This document shows, one piece after another, positions 23,704 to 36,976 of a DNA stretch of 64,000 nt (positions are counted from its first letter, which is position 1; each line of letters opens with the position of its first letter). The notes under the pieces are model-generated. The model was not told the DNA's origin, did no database searches, and worked only from the letters and a program-made list of their open reading frames with translations. The position numbers and the translations under genes were made by a program. Source of the DNA: Mugil cephalus (lineage: Eukaryota; Chordata; Actinopteri; Mugiliformes; Mugilidae). The stretch is from contig NC_061777.1 of NCBI RefSeq assembly GCF_022458985.1, positions 8,472,668 to 8,536,667 of the forward strand, read 5' to 3'.

Positions 23704-26700
23704 TCAAAGTGACTCTTCATCTTCATCCTGGTCCACCAGTAGCAACCTGTGAACGTTCTGAGAGACAGAGAGGGACATTTTAGGGATTAAAAAACAAGAA
23801 TGAAAGTTGTTGTTAATGGCAATATTAACGCACATGCTGTTAGACAGTGAACACAAGTGATTAATCACAACAGCAGAGAACTGATGGAGCGCAATTTCAC
23901 ATTCAACAAATGAAAACAGAAATGCATCTACATAGAAACTTACTACAAGCTGGTAGTGTGTTGATGTCTCCATCAGCCCCTGGATGAAAGGATGCTCAGA
24001 GAGGATGGAGAAGGGGATGCAGTCTTCAGGCTTGTATCCCAGCTCTCTAAATATCTGCTCCAGGTGCTACAAACCAGCACAGACAGACAATAAACAAAGG
24101 ACAGAGTTATCCTCTGAACAATAATACTATCACGATACCCAGACTCACACCACATCGGTGTAATACTTGTTTTTCAAGAGCAATCCTCCTATTGGAGTTT
24201 GTCACTGTTCATGATATTCAGGAATGTTATTATGTCTATTTGGCCTCTACCACTTCAACTTAATTTATATATAACTTTGGTTATAACTATCGTAGTACCT
24301 CAGTGTGCTCCTCCAGACTCAGGCAGGCAGGACGAAGGGGACACTTGTCTTTCATCTTGGGGATCTTGTGGCAGATGACGGCAAGAATTGCAGGAATTGA
24401 CACTTCCTGCTCGTGTTCCTTGGAGTTGCCATCCTGTTCTAAGGAGGAGAGCTCAGGGTCCTCTTCTATACTGGGCATGGACTGAATACACCACACACAG
24501 GTTGAGGACAAGGACACAACGATAACACTAGTTTTTGAACATGTTTCACTCCAAAAAAGCTAGATTAGTGCTAGATTTCTGACAGATGTTAGAAAGGAGA
24601 AGACAAAGTGCTTTTGCAGTGGATTTAATTCCCGTACTGACCTTAACAAGATGCTCTAGCGAGGTGAGCTTGAGATGTTGTCCCTGCTGCACACTAAGAG
24701 CTCTGATGAAACCCTGTTTGGGGTTTGGGTCGGCTGCAAAGTACTGCAGCATGGACACGTAATCCAGTTGGGGGGTAGCGAAGGAGCGGTGGTCTGCAAA
24801 CAACTGGAAAAAGAACTGAGAGCAAAGAGAACAGAGATGAATGTTACAGTTTATTTATTTATAATTTTCTGTTTAGTTCATTCGAACTATAAACAAAAGA
24901 CTAAATAAATAGATATAATCCCATTCCAGTTTGTGTTTATTATACATCTAATGTTGCTGAATTCTTGTAAAGTTTAGTAATTATCTATAGATCTTTGGTG
25001 TCTTTTTGTTTATGCCTTTTTGTTGTTCGTGTAACTTAAGAAGCAGAACGTTTTGTTTCAGGAGCTGAATTGGATCAAGTTGTCAGACATTTTTCAGGAA
25101 GTTACCTTGCGCAGGTTAGCTAGACGGTCATAAGGTGCAGGCTCAGAGGGGTCCTCAGGAACAGCCAGGATACTCTCACTGGAAAACCACAACTCTGTCT
25201 TTTGACAAAAATGGCATCAAAGCATGTTAACCTGTTAGGACAGACAGACTCCAGAGTAAAATGTGGGTTATGGACTAACCTGTAGGTATTGTTCCTCGTT
25301 TATATAGCCCTTAGCACCAGTGTCCGCTGCCTTGAAACCTTGTAGCACATCCAGCAGCTGTGTTATTGAGGGAAATGGCCAAGGGAGAGCAGCACTGAGC
25401 AGAAACCTACGCCAGTCAATGAGGTCGCACTCATCCACGAACAAAGACACAATCTCCATCAACTGGGGATACGACAGAGAGAAATGATGCCGATGACAAA
25501 CATGTGCGGCAAGTGACTGTTTAGTTTACGTAAGCAGTTGACCATCATGGTGCAGGAATGTTTTGGATTGATCTACCTGTGTATCACTGCTGGCCATCCA
25601 GGCCTCTGGCAGAGTGTCTCTGCCCGTTTTAACAGAAGTGATATTTTTGAGCACACTGGAAAACTCAAAACTGCACATGAGACCTGAAAGTCGCACAGAA
25701 AGGAGTGAATGATGGATGGAGTATTGAATAAGAGGATTATAAGAACTACACCACAATTTGTCTTCCTTTTATGCACCTGATGGAGCAATGTGGAACAGCT
25801 GATGGCGAAGTGACTCTAGCTGAGTGATGGTTGGGGTGGATCCTTTGGGTTTCTCTAGTGAGGGTGCTCTGGGAGGCGGAGGTGGGATGGCCTCCATGAG
25901 GCAGTCTCCGTTTATATAGAAGTCAGTACCTTCCTGGAGATGACAATATGGAAAATGTTGTCCCATATCTAACTCTGGAAAATGAATTACATTTCAAAAT
26001 CCACCTATTTGAAATCATTACAAACCAACACCAGCTGGTTCTGCAGTTTAGTGCCTCTCTGTATGTGGTGGCAAACAATTTGTAAAACCACTTGTAACTG
26101 GTCAATGCTAGAGAAAATGAGAGAGAAACAGATCAAATGTTAAATATGTATCTACTAGCTCATTCTGAAACCCACAAATCAGTTAATAGTCTTACATTCC
26201 CAAATAACAATTACAGATTTGTTTAAAGATGAATACCACAGTGAAGTGCTATTTATTGTACATTTACAAGTCCTACTACATGCACATATAGCCCCATCAG
26301 ACCATACATAGCCACACTGTACCATACCTCCTCATTTCAGCAAGATGCCGTTCCTGGGAGCACTCCTCCATACTGCTGAAGGTCTGTTCTGCTCTGCTTT
26401 GCAGGGACTGCAGCATTGCAACACCATGACATTTCACCAAAGCAATCTGTTCCTTAGCTCTACTCTCTGAGAAACATGCACACAAACAGGAACAAAACCA
26501 TATATATATATACACATCTGCATGTACGGTAATCAGTATCAGGTTTTACACCTTGATCATTTACATACATACCCTCATGTTTCAGAGCAGCTATATATTC
26601 CTCGTGTATTCTTTTCATAATCTGTTGTTCACAAATCTTCTCCAAGTTTTTGTCCTCAACTGGTGCAGGGCTGGGTACTGGATCTGGGGACGGTGGACCT

Positions 26701-29700
26701 GAGGACAAAAAAAAAGCAAAATGGGAAGAAGAATGTTAGAGTAGAAAAAGACCAACTAGAACAAACTGTATAAAACATGGCACCTTTATGTCTACAAAGA
26801 CATGCCTTTCTGTTTTTTTGATGAAGGCTTTTCTTTTTTCGTTTTGGCTGCGCTTGAAGGGGCCTTCTTTTTCTCATTTTTCTCATTCTCTTCTACTGCC
26901 TCCTTCTTCTCTTTCGCCTCACACTGGCGGACTTCTGTTAACACCTACACAAATGTACAGTATAACCCATAGTCAGCAGTAAAAAAATGCCACTATATAA
27001 ACTCTCATGTAGATACACAAGGTATTACCAGTTTGCTGATGGTTGTCAGTGTCTCCTCGTAGTCAGAGATCAGTTTCTCATACGGTGGCTACAGAGCACA
27101 GAGAATAACATTACAATACGAATAAATCCATAATGCACACAGTCTATTGTAATATCAATACAGACTACATACAAATTAGTTACAGACTTTGAGAAAATCT
27201 AAACGAATCAAACAAAGATATACAAGAAAAGATAAGAAATCTGATCTTAACAGGTTCTTTCCCATCCAGATCTCCTGTCTTGGAGGCCCTTCGTGAGGAG
27301 GCAGGACGCCTGCTGACGGCAGAGGAGGAAATTAGTTAGGAAGTATGTGGGTGAAAATTAAACAGACTGCTAGTGAGTGACTACTACTTTATGCATCAAC
27401 CTTTATACTCATACACTCATTATATTGTCTTTTGTTAATATGATTAGTGCTATTAATAGTGTATTACTTACCTGTCCTGGTGATCTGTACTTCCTGGGGC
27501 GCCGAGTAAAGGGATACTGACAAATTTGGAGGGTAGTTGCGGTGGCGTCTGACTGTGCATGTTCAAATAGTACAACTTGAGAAAACAGAGTGTCTCCCAG
27601 AAACGGGCCATTTCCACCTACAACAATAACAATCCAAGACTATAAGTGACAGCATAGATATGCAGGAGATGAAAGTATTTATATGCTACAAACAAACTGA
27701 AATAGTTAAAATAACAAGCTTGAAGCGCTCAAAAAACATTAATCCAAACTGTTCTCCAGACAAACTGCAAAGCTACCTGCATGAGTGTAGAGTGGTGATT
27801 GACGAGGACAGAAGTGTTGTCCTCCAACCAGCCATTACTCATTAAAGCGGTCCTCTCCTGCTCATCCTCCACTTTACGTTCCTCAGTAATGTCGCACAAA
27901 TGTTCACGCAGTTCCTGTCACAACCACTCCAATATATTTTATATTTTCATTTTTGAGACAGTTAAGAGAGTTTTTATTTTCAGGAATAGTTTAAGTATTA
28001 TTACAAATTGTTCTTACATCCAGTCTTAGATGTAGCTCTGCCTTGGTATCCTCATCTTCTCTCATGTCATCAGGTATGCTGTTGAAGTCCTTCTGCCACC
28101 GAGACACAAACTCCTGCTTCAAGTCTGGACGTCCCAAGTAATGTTTATATCCCTCTCTACAGACACCAACAACCAGGTATGTATTAATAAATGTTAAATT
28201 TGTAATAAGATCATTTTCAATTAGTCTGCAATTAGTCCATTATTAGTCCAGTAATTCAAGGATCTAATGTTATGAACACATTCTATTATAGTCAAATTTA
28301 ATAATAAACATGACAACCTTTAACTAATAGGTAACTAACATTTATGCTGAGTCTGCAGCTGCAAACATATATTAAAAACTTAGATCTATAAGGATAATAA
28401 GGATCAACTGATCCACCGCGACCCATGCTGCTAGATTTACAGAGCATACTGTAAATGTGTTGCTATCTTTATATGTCATGCAAAGACAGGGGCAGGAACA
28501 TGCACATTACCACTTGCACGTGTATTTACAATAAACCATGTGCTACCTAAAAGGCCTGGTAGAATACCTGATATTGAAGAGGTACTGAAAAATAAGAGTA
28601 CGCTGTGAGCGCAGCTGCTGCATCACTGTCTTTACATTGCTCACGTAGGAATCACACACCGTGTCCCAATGTGAGCACAGGAACTCTGGGATCTCCTTGA
28701 GATTGGTAGAGAGGGGAGCAAATGAGCAAATCAGTGAGAGTGGTACAATACCCGACAATAAAATACAGATGAAGATATAGTGTAATGTAAATCTGAAAGC
28801 AACATTAAAACATGTAAGAGGTCACCTTCTACTAACCCCAAGCTTGTGCATTTGAATCCCATGTCGTACATACAGAAATGAGCAAAATTCTTTTTTCAGG
28901 ACAGAAATAGGTTAGAAGTGCAACAGTAATAAGAAAAATAAATCTAAATAGAAGTTGTATCATACTGGAGGAAGGGGTTCATCCACATAGATGCAGCTGG
29001 GCGAGTCTGGACTGGAAGAGGCAGACTCAGGTGGATTCTTACCACCTCCTAGAGAGTCCTCGTTGGTCAGTGACGCAGGAGACACATTAGTAGAGTTCTC
29101 TATTTAGTAGCAAGAAAAAAAACAGAGAAATAATCACTGCAGCAAATTAAAACAAATGGTATCATGTATCAGTCAAACATGCTGACAGAACATTGTGTTC
29201 ATGAGCAGGGCATAGAAGTAATTAATCCCTTCTTTCTAGGTGGAAATGCATTTGTGACCAGAACTGACTTTAAAACAACAATTTCGTAATGATCAAGTCA
29301 CCTCCAGAAGAATGTGTGTTTTCCTCCTTTGGACTAGAGTGGCACTCTGTAAGACCGGGGTCTTCATCACCAAGTGCTGGAAGCTGGTCAGCAGGCGGAG
29401 GTGAGGTTGATAACTCTGGAGTTTTCCCACTGTCAATCACTACGTCTTCAAAGGGACTGGCGAGAGCTGATGAAGGAATGTGTAGTAATATTGTAAAGTG
29501 TGGAGTGTGTGATAAAAATTAAAAACTTATTTTAACCAAATATTCAGGACAAGTCCGCTACCATTTGCTCAGTGCTAAAATGACAACCAGTTACCTTGCT
29601 GCATGGCAGACTCCACTCTTCTGTAAAGCTCCCCGTCGTCCACATCTGCATCGACACGGACCAGAATATTTTGCTTTGCACCAAACCACCTCTCTAACTC

Positions 29701-32700
29701 TGGCCAGGCATCCTGAAAAGCTGTGATCCTTGAGAGGGGACATCATGTTACACACTTATCGCCATGTCGTGCAGTAGAATTACCATTTTCATTTTACCTT
29801 CCCATTTGATTGCTATGTTTATTTATTTATTTTTTTTACCTGTGTGGGATCTGTGCCCAATACAAGGTCTTGTCTGTGGGTTGTGAGGCTGCAGAACTAT
29901 CTGGACGTGGATCAGGTTTGGAGGAAAGACAACGACGTGAACATAAAATAATATTTAAAGTAACTTAAAAAATTAAAAATTAATTAAAATTAGGCTTCCA
30001 TCGGTGTGACGTACCGATGTGACTGAGTGCCCGTCTGACTACACACTCATCAGGGATGTCAAGCAGCAGAGCCAAATCCAGCACAGGTGCGGGTGGTGGT
30101 GTAGGTTTAGGTGGATTAGGATCAACAACAAGGTTTGTCTTGCTGTTTACAACTTCCTCCCCTAAGTCTACAGACCCACCGAGGGCTTTCTCTAGCAGGA
30201 AGGCATGAGTGATGTCCAGTGGAAAGCCGTCCAGGATCCACCCTGACTGAGCTGGAACGCGACTGGTGAAGACACAACAAATATATACTTCACTGAAAGT
30301 GAAGCTGTTTATTTTTCCACACTGCATACAGAGTTTATTTGTCTCACATATTTTAAGTGACAGTAATTAGATGTGTGTGTGAAGGTTCCTGTCATCTAGG
30401 TCATCATGTGTTCAAACCTGAAACAAGGACATCTGGACTTGTAGAGTTTCTTGAACTTAACATGTAACTCTGCAAGTCCAGTTGCCGCTGGTAATATAAT
30501 TACATCAGTAAAAGTAATATAAAATACGATATCTTTACCCTTATATAGATTATATTCTCACCTGATTGCCTCTACTATAATGTCCACTAGCAGCTCATTA
30601 GGGATGGGGTTCCCATTCCTCATCTCTTTGTCTGCAGCTTCTCCCTGTACGGCGCGTGTTGACAGCTGGATAAGGGACATATGTACTGTAAGTGACAAAA
30701 AAGCTTTCATGCCAAATAGTCACAAAACAATTTAAAATGTTTATCACTTAACATTACAATTTCATGTAATTCTTCCAAAACACATTATTTTCTCAGCAGG
30801 TTTTACAGGTTCCACTTACTGTTGCATTGCTGTCTTTATTTTCTTCTTGGGTATCATAATCTGAAAGTAATATTGACATCAAATGCATATATCACATGAA
30901 ACTAGTAGATGTGTAATATATTCTTTTTTTTTTATTGTTTTTGTTTTATATTAAACGCAAGAAACATGATAATACCACCCTACTGGCTTCAGTAACCCAC
31001 CAGATTTCAGTGATGCGGAGGATGTGACCAGTTGCTCATTTTCTTTACCTCCCAGCTGCTCTGGGACCTGTACATTTTGCACCCCGCCAAAAAATTTGTT
31101 TTGAACAGTGAAATATCTGGCATCATTGAGGAGAGATTTTATAAAAAGAAAAAAAAATAATAATAAAAAAATTGGATTCGATAAAAAGTATGAACCGTAC
31201 AGTACACTGGTGCACTGTATCTGACTAACCTTCTCTCCGACCTTGTAAGCATGCAGTGCCTCCTCGATCAGTGCGTCGGCCGATAAGACACAGAAGCCGT
31301 GTGCTGAAGCAGAAAACAATACGCAGAGACAAATAATCCATATAACCTTATTCAACGTCCCCTTTCATATATAACTTTAATGTAATGAAACTAATTCATA
31401 ATTTTAAGTGGAGAATAATTACGTAATGTGACATTGTGCTTGTGTGTATGCTTGCATCTGTGTTTGCATTGCATGCCTTCAGCAATCTTGGCCAGGCAGC
31501 TGGTCTTGCCAGAGCAAATCTTGCCCAGGACACAGGCCTTGATGGCAAAGTGAGGAAGTAAAGGTGGAGACGGTTCCGAGCAGGGTGGGTGAACAATGTT
31601 CCTCAGGCGCTGGACAACATGTCCAAGTGTGTCGTTGTTAGTTGGGAGTAGTTTTGTCCCCTCTGCTTCCTCTGGCCATGCCCACTCACCTACTACATTC
31701 TGACAAAAATAATGAGTGGCAAGACATTCAGGAGCTTCAGCATTCAGATCGTTTAGAGTTTCAGAAACTTTTTCAGTGTCATGAAATCTAACATAGTGTA
31801 GTATCAAAGGTTATTCATTCAACAAAGACAATCTACATGCACATGCATGCCGTGATTTAAAAACACACTCCTCTGATGTTTGAAACTCACACTGTATTCA
31901 TCATAGTCCTGTGTGTCGAGTATCTCCTGCTTCTTAAGCTCTACGGGATCTAATGGAGTGGCCAAATCAAACTCTGGCTGGTGGCCCTTTATCGGCTCAT
32001 AGAGAGGCAGACCACACAACAGCAATTCCTTCCACTCTCTCGTCATCTTCTCTGGAATCAAACTGGACATGACAGAAAAAATGACAGGAGATAAAACTAG
32101 ACTTGATACCATACATCTACTTCATTTATAATTCTAGTAGAAAAACTAATCGTAAAATACATAACTTTTTATTTCCTTTATTTTACTTTATTTGGTCAGA
32201 GCCGCTAATCGTGGATCTAAGGTGAATACTGAGCAGGGCTGTGTGGGCGGTGTATATCGAATGTGGATATGATGCATTTGATCATGAGAAGAAGCAGACA
32301 TGATATTGACATTTCCTGATTTTATTCGCCTGCTGGTCAGTTGTACAAGAACGTTTGCAATATTGGTTATTTTTCACAGGTTCTTACTCACATCAGATCA
32401 GAACACTACACCATTTATAGAAATATAGAAACATATAGAAATGAACCTGGCTCTTAACGCTCGGCCTCCGAGTGTAATTATTTTAAATATTTTGCCATTT
32501 AAATGTGAACAGTGATCAAAAATGAATAGAAATGAACAATAAAATGAAATAGCAGGCGATGTGACTTTTTACCTTCAGTCACAGCTTTCAAATCATGAAC
32601 TTATTCAAGTAGAACTAGTACTCACAGCATGTTCTGATCATAATACCACTAAAAAACAGTATAACGCTTTTCAGAACTTTCACAAAGCAACCATGTTACG

Positions 32701-34976
32701 TACTTCCCAGTGAGCAGTCGATATTCTCCAACTTTTGTTGCCAAATCCACTATCTGCTCCAAAATGCCCCTGCAGCTCTTTAAGTGCTCCTTTTGTTGAA
32801 TCTGAGTTCGCTCAGAAGCAATCCGGTTACAGTGTCCAAGTTCCTGTCTGATCCTTTCTTCACAGTCCAACTTAACCTGCTGAGCCAAAATCTAGACCAG
32901 GCCCCAGTCAGAAAGATGGAATGAATGGAGAAGGCATGACACACTGTAAATGCACCTGTTTTGGGAGAAGACCTCACTTAAAAGAAAGGAGGATTTTAAT
33001 CACGTTTGTGCACGATTGATGGTATCAGAAGGATATGAAATAATGAATCTGTGTAATGATGAATGTGCACTTAACTCCAAAAGATTTTTTTTTTTCAATT
33101 TTTTTAATGTAAATATCAAATATCAAATTTGAGACCTACTCCTTGGACATTAAAGTTTATCTGTGGCGTTGCTAACAAATTAAATTAATACCACCATTGT
33201 AAAATCACCTACACTTAGGTCCATATATATTTGGACAATGACACAAGTTTTGTTATTTAGCTGTTTACCAAAAAAGTGTTCAAGAGACAGTTGTATACTC
33301 AATACGGGCTTAAAGTGTAGACTCTCAGGTGTAATTTGATGATTACATCCAAATTGGAGGAAGAATTTAGAAATTACAGAAAGTCTGTACTTCAACTGGA
33401 TCTTAGTTGTTTAATTTAAAATGTAATATGGCGGCACAGGGAGTCCAAATCTCACTGTGATTGTGTCACTGTTCAAATATATATGGGCCTGACAGTATCA
33501 TATTGTATGTTTACAAGATAACTTTCTAGGTTTCTATTTTCCTCTTTCCTCTGTTGTCAAGTCTTGTGAAAAAGCAATACTTTGGTAGTGTATACTAAAC
33601 CTTATTTAGCTTATTCCTTATTCCTTCCTTATTCCACTCATATTCCACCAGGTGACATGATCAGTCCATTTGTGTGAACCAATTAATTGTTGGGTTTCAT
33701 ATTCTCATGGGATTTGTCAACAGGGATAAAATCCTGAATAACACTGAACTGAGGACTTAAGCCTTTTTATCAACTAGATGAATCATTTATAGTGTTCTGA
33801 GTGATCACTGGAAGGAAAACAATAGACATATAGCTGTTTATGCATTGATTTCTACACTTTTAAAAAGTGCAACTGCTTCATTCTTATCATAATACCAAAT
33901 GCTCTGTTAATACTATGCAAACTACCAAAACTCACCATTTTCTGTCTATGCTCCTCATCACACCACTTATAACATCTCTTACAAAGTCTAATGCAAAGCG
34001 AAAACAGAGAGGATTATTCTTCTTCCTATCTCACCGACTCCCTGTGCAGAGCTTCCTGGAAGTCCTTCTCTCGTCGCTGCTGGTACTGCTGCTCTCTGAA
34101 CAGGCGGTTCTGCCGGATCACCTCCTTCTCCTTACGTATAAGAAGTAGCTGGACTGCCAGACGTTTCTCCTGCTGAGTCTGACGTGTCAAACGTTTCACC
34201 AGCTGCTCCTCCCACCGCGCCTCCTGAGGGGGGAACCAGAGATAGCTAATTAGTTTATTGATCTTAGGTTAAATTTAAATCGAAAAAATATTCTTATGGT
34301 CTACAAATGTTCATGATAAAACCTCTTTAGTGGGTATTTATTTCTTTTGAAATCATGTATTTTCATATTTCTTTGTATGAAAAAAGTTTTACCTCTCGAG
34401 CTTCTTGGGCCTTGAGCTGCTCCACCAAGAATCTGTTGACTCTTTTCTCTCTCCGCTCACGAGATTCAGCACTGTCCTGCAGCCTTTGACGGATCCCCTG
34501 AATATACTTACTATTGGATTGTAAAGTCACCTTGGTTCCACTTTCAGAAACTTCACCGCCCTGGTTGATGCTGCCAAGGGGAAAACTGTCAAGGAGGGGC
34601 TGATCACTACAAGTCAAAATGTTAAAACCGTATTTCAATTTGCTCTAGAAAGGTGACTATCTGATATGACTACAAAATGATATTAATACAAATATTGAAA
34701 TATCAGAATACAACATGAATACAATGTTATTTTTAATTAATGTTTCCTTTTCTCTCACCTAGAAGCAGAAGCAAAACCAGAAGAAGTCAATTTCTTCCTA
34801 TTTGCCTCAAACTGGTCTATTTCTGTTTGGACTGTCTGCATAACCTAAAGGAAAAGAAAAACTGATTATACAAAGGGACCAAGTATCAAAAAGGTTATTA
34901 TAAAATTCCCTCTGTGGTTAAGTGAATAATCAAAGCATAATTTTTTCTCAATCACACCTGTTCTTCTCGTTCTTTG

Positions 34977-35014
<38 letters not shown>

Positions 35015-36840
35015 TCTCTCTTTCAGGTTCAGCCGAGAAGTGTAAGGAGGTGGGTTGGGCACATGCACCTGGTTAGTCATGTCATTGTGCATCTGACGAC
35101 ATGCTGATGGCTGAGAGATGCACAGTTCTTTATGTCCAATGCTGTCAGTAATATGAACTTTCCTTTATTTAATTATCAAGCATCAAGTAAGATTTTCCCT
35201 TGGGTGTTGTAATGTTACTTAATACATAAAAGGACATACATATCTGACACCAAAAAGAGTAAATTGTTGAAACCCTTAAAATCAGGTCATAAATGTAAAC
35301 ATATTAATATTATAAATAGATGGAGAAAGTAATGCAGTATTCTTCTTTCCATATTCTCCAGTACCTTCTTAATATCCTGGATTCGTTTCTCTCCCTGATC
35401 TTTTTTTTGTCTCTTTTGCAGCATTGGATGGGTCACCACAGACCTGCCATTCAAATGCTGGTATTTCTTCGCATAGCGCTGAGAAATGTTGGGAAGCTTC
35501 AGATCTGCATCTCTTTTCACCACCTTATGGAGTCGCTGAAATGACAGATGCTTGAAAATGCATGTCTTTATAAATAACAGTGACAGTGAGCTAGTAGTGA
35601 AATCGGCAAACATATAAAATGTGTAAATAGTTGGAGAGTCAGTTTATTCCTTATTGGTAAAGATCCAGACTTCTTAACCAGTGATCAAAACATGCTGTTG
35701 CCACAAAAAAAGACCTCATGCCATGTCTATTCAGGACCCTTACATCAGAGAAGATGATATGCTCCTTCTTGAGTAGGTTTGCACTGGCTGCAGGCTGCGT
35801 GATTTCCATCATTGTGCGACTAATTCCTTCTTTCTTCTTCTTTTCAAGTGAGACATGTAGTTCATAAAGGAGGCATGTGGCCACACCTTGCTTCTCCCGC
35901 ATCACATCTTGGGCTGTATTTGTAGTGAATGAGATCCCCAGTAACTTGAAAGTAGGTTCCAGACGGGTAAAATTATTCAATTTGGCGACAGAGGTGCTAT
36001 GGCAAAAAAATGTAAACAATTATTATAAACACTTTAAAATAGCAGGATAATTAAATGACGAAACTAGTTACTAGTAAGACTGGGGGGAACTTACTCTCTC
36101 CTCATAAACATACGGAAATCGTCCTGCATCTGGTATTTATGCAGAACCTCGCCAAAGAGGTAACCACTGGAGAAATCTTTGGTAATTGTCATTGGCTCTG
36201 TGAAGACAAGTGCACCATCATTCATTCAAGCAAAGACAACACTGTCAACTGTGATCTTGTTTCTAAATGTCGTTTAACCATTTATGAGGGGCAAGGAACC
36301 ATATATTGTAACTTCAAGACACATTTTAAATCGTGTCAGTGAAGTTTGCAAGCATCTGGTTTTCACTCAGCAATTCTCAAGTCAAATCCTTGTCAAATAT
36401 GGTCTGCAAGGTCCACCTCTACATGAACACTGAGCATAACTGCTTTATTAGGTCCCAATTTAAGTTAAAAAAAAAAAAAAGTCTTGGGCCCCTTTTCCAA
36501 GTATTTCAACGAGTAACGTTAGGGTTAAAGCGGGAGCCATTCAAGTAATTTACGTTATCAAAAATATTTATTATGAAGCTTCTGTCCAAATAAAATGTGG
36601 AATGCTAACTTCTACAACCATTGAATCCGAAAACGTATATTAATACGTTGCCTCTGCATTGTTAACGTTGTAAATTAACTTGCGTTTTACTCTCGTATCC
36701 CACATCGGATAAATGAATCCCCAGCGTTAGCTTAACTGTGTTAGCATGTAGCTCGCTATTGCTGTAGTTCAGTCACTCTTACCAACAGACTTTGACAGCT
36801 GGAGCTCCTGATTCAGCCACCTGCACAATATATCCGACAT
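23704..36840 (-). CDS. spef2: Sperm flagellar protein 2 (SPEF2/KPL2), ciliary central-pair protein
   Basis: Component of the C1b projection of the ciliary central pair, needed for sperm tail formation. 38 exons, 5' to 3' on the minus strand: 36783-36840, 36095-36197, 35744-35996, 35365-35535, 34958-35110, 34759-34844, 34393-34606, 34035-34223, 32704-32891, 31891-32062, 31477-31699, 31230-31303, 31001-31067, 30820-30860, 30562-30665, 30015-30262, 29840-29900, 29595-29728, 29302-29466, 28966-29099, 28568-28695, 28018-28156, 27777-27914, 27472-27617, 27252-27312, 27029-27088, 26806-26944, 26573-26698, 26328-26466, 26026-26107, 25777-25933, 25577-25683, 25280-25462, 25106-25198, 24642-24815, 24299-24481, 23944-24066, 23704-23757. 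Phase is kept throughout; 1,689 residues (human about 1,820). Visible parts: N-terminal CH-like domain (MSDILCRWLNQEL, KLNNFTRLEPTFKLLGI), coiled coil with an 11-glutamine run, an adenylate-kinase-like domain with P-loop GKICSGKT and GWILDGFP, a lysine/glutamate-rich stretch, and a C-terminal EF-hand-like half. Two introns appear to use GC donors. Confidence 0.93.
30433..30481. repeat. 14-bp inverted repeat (hairpin) in spef2 intron 15
   Basis: CTGGACTTGTAGAG (30433-30446) and CTCTGCAAGTCCAG (30468-30481) are reverse complements at 13 of 14 positions, separated by 21 bp. The RNA of either strand could fold into a stem. The stem is short for a microRNA precursor. Confidence 0.6.
33217..33490. 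mobile_element. Non-autonomous DNA transposon (MITE-like) with 28-bp terminal inverted repeats
   Basis: The left end 33217-33244 begins AGGTCCATATATATTTGG. The reverse complement of the right end 33463-33490 begins AGGCCCATATATATTTGA. The two 28-bp ends agree at 25 positions. The 274-bp body has no coding capacity. The element sits in spef2 intron 8 (32892-34034). A target-site duplication could not be fixed by eye. I do not assign a superfamily. Confidence 0.75.
34981..35010 (-). repeat. spef2: (CAG)10 repeat in a spef2 coding exon
   Basis: Ten pure CAG codons followed by CAA give 11 glutamines in the coiled-coil region, in the exon 34958-35110. It is flanked by LKERH and HKEREEQ. It is expected to vary in length between individuals. 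Confidence 0.9.
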
Positions 36841-36962
36841 GGTATTTCTTTAACTTTTAGCTTTTCAGCTCACATAATATACATGTGAATGAAACCAAAT
36901 CAGCTAACTAATAACGGTCTGAAAAACACACAACGAAGAAAATCCCAACGGAACGGTGCACG

Positions 36963-36976
36963 GTTTCCATGGTGAC
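36963..36976 (-). promoter_or_regulatory. spef2: X-box (RFX site) upstream of spef2
   Basis: GTTTCCATGGTGAC fits the 14-bp X-box consensus RYYNYYATRRNRAC at every position. It lies 123 bp upstream of the spef2 ATG. RFX factors bind such imperfect inverted repeats in promoters of ciliary genes. The site is near-palindromic, so strand carries little meaning. Confidence 0.6.
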
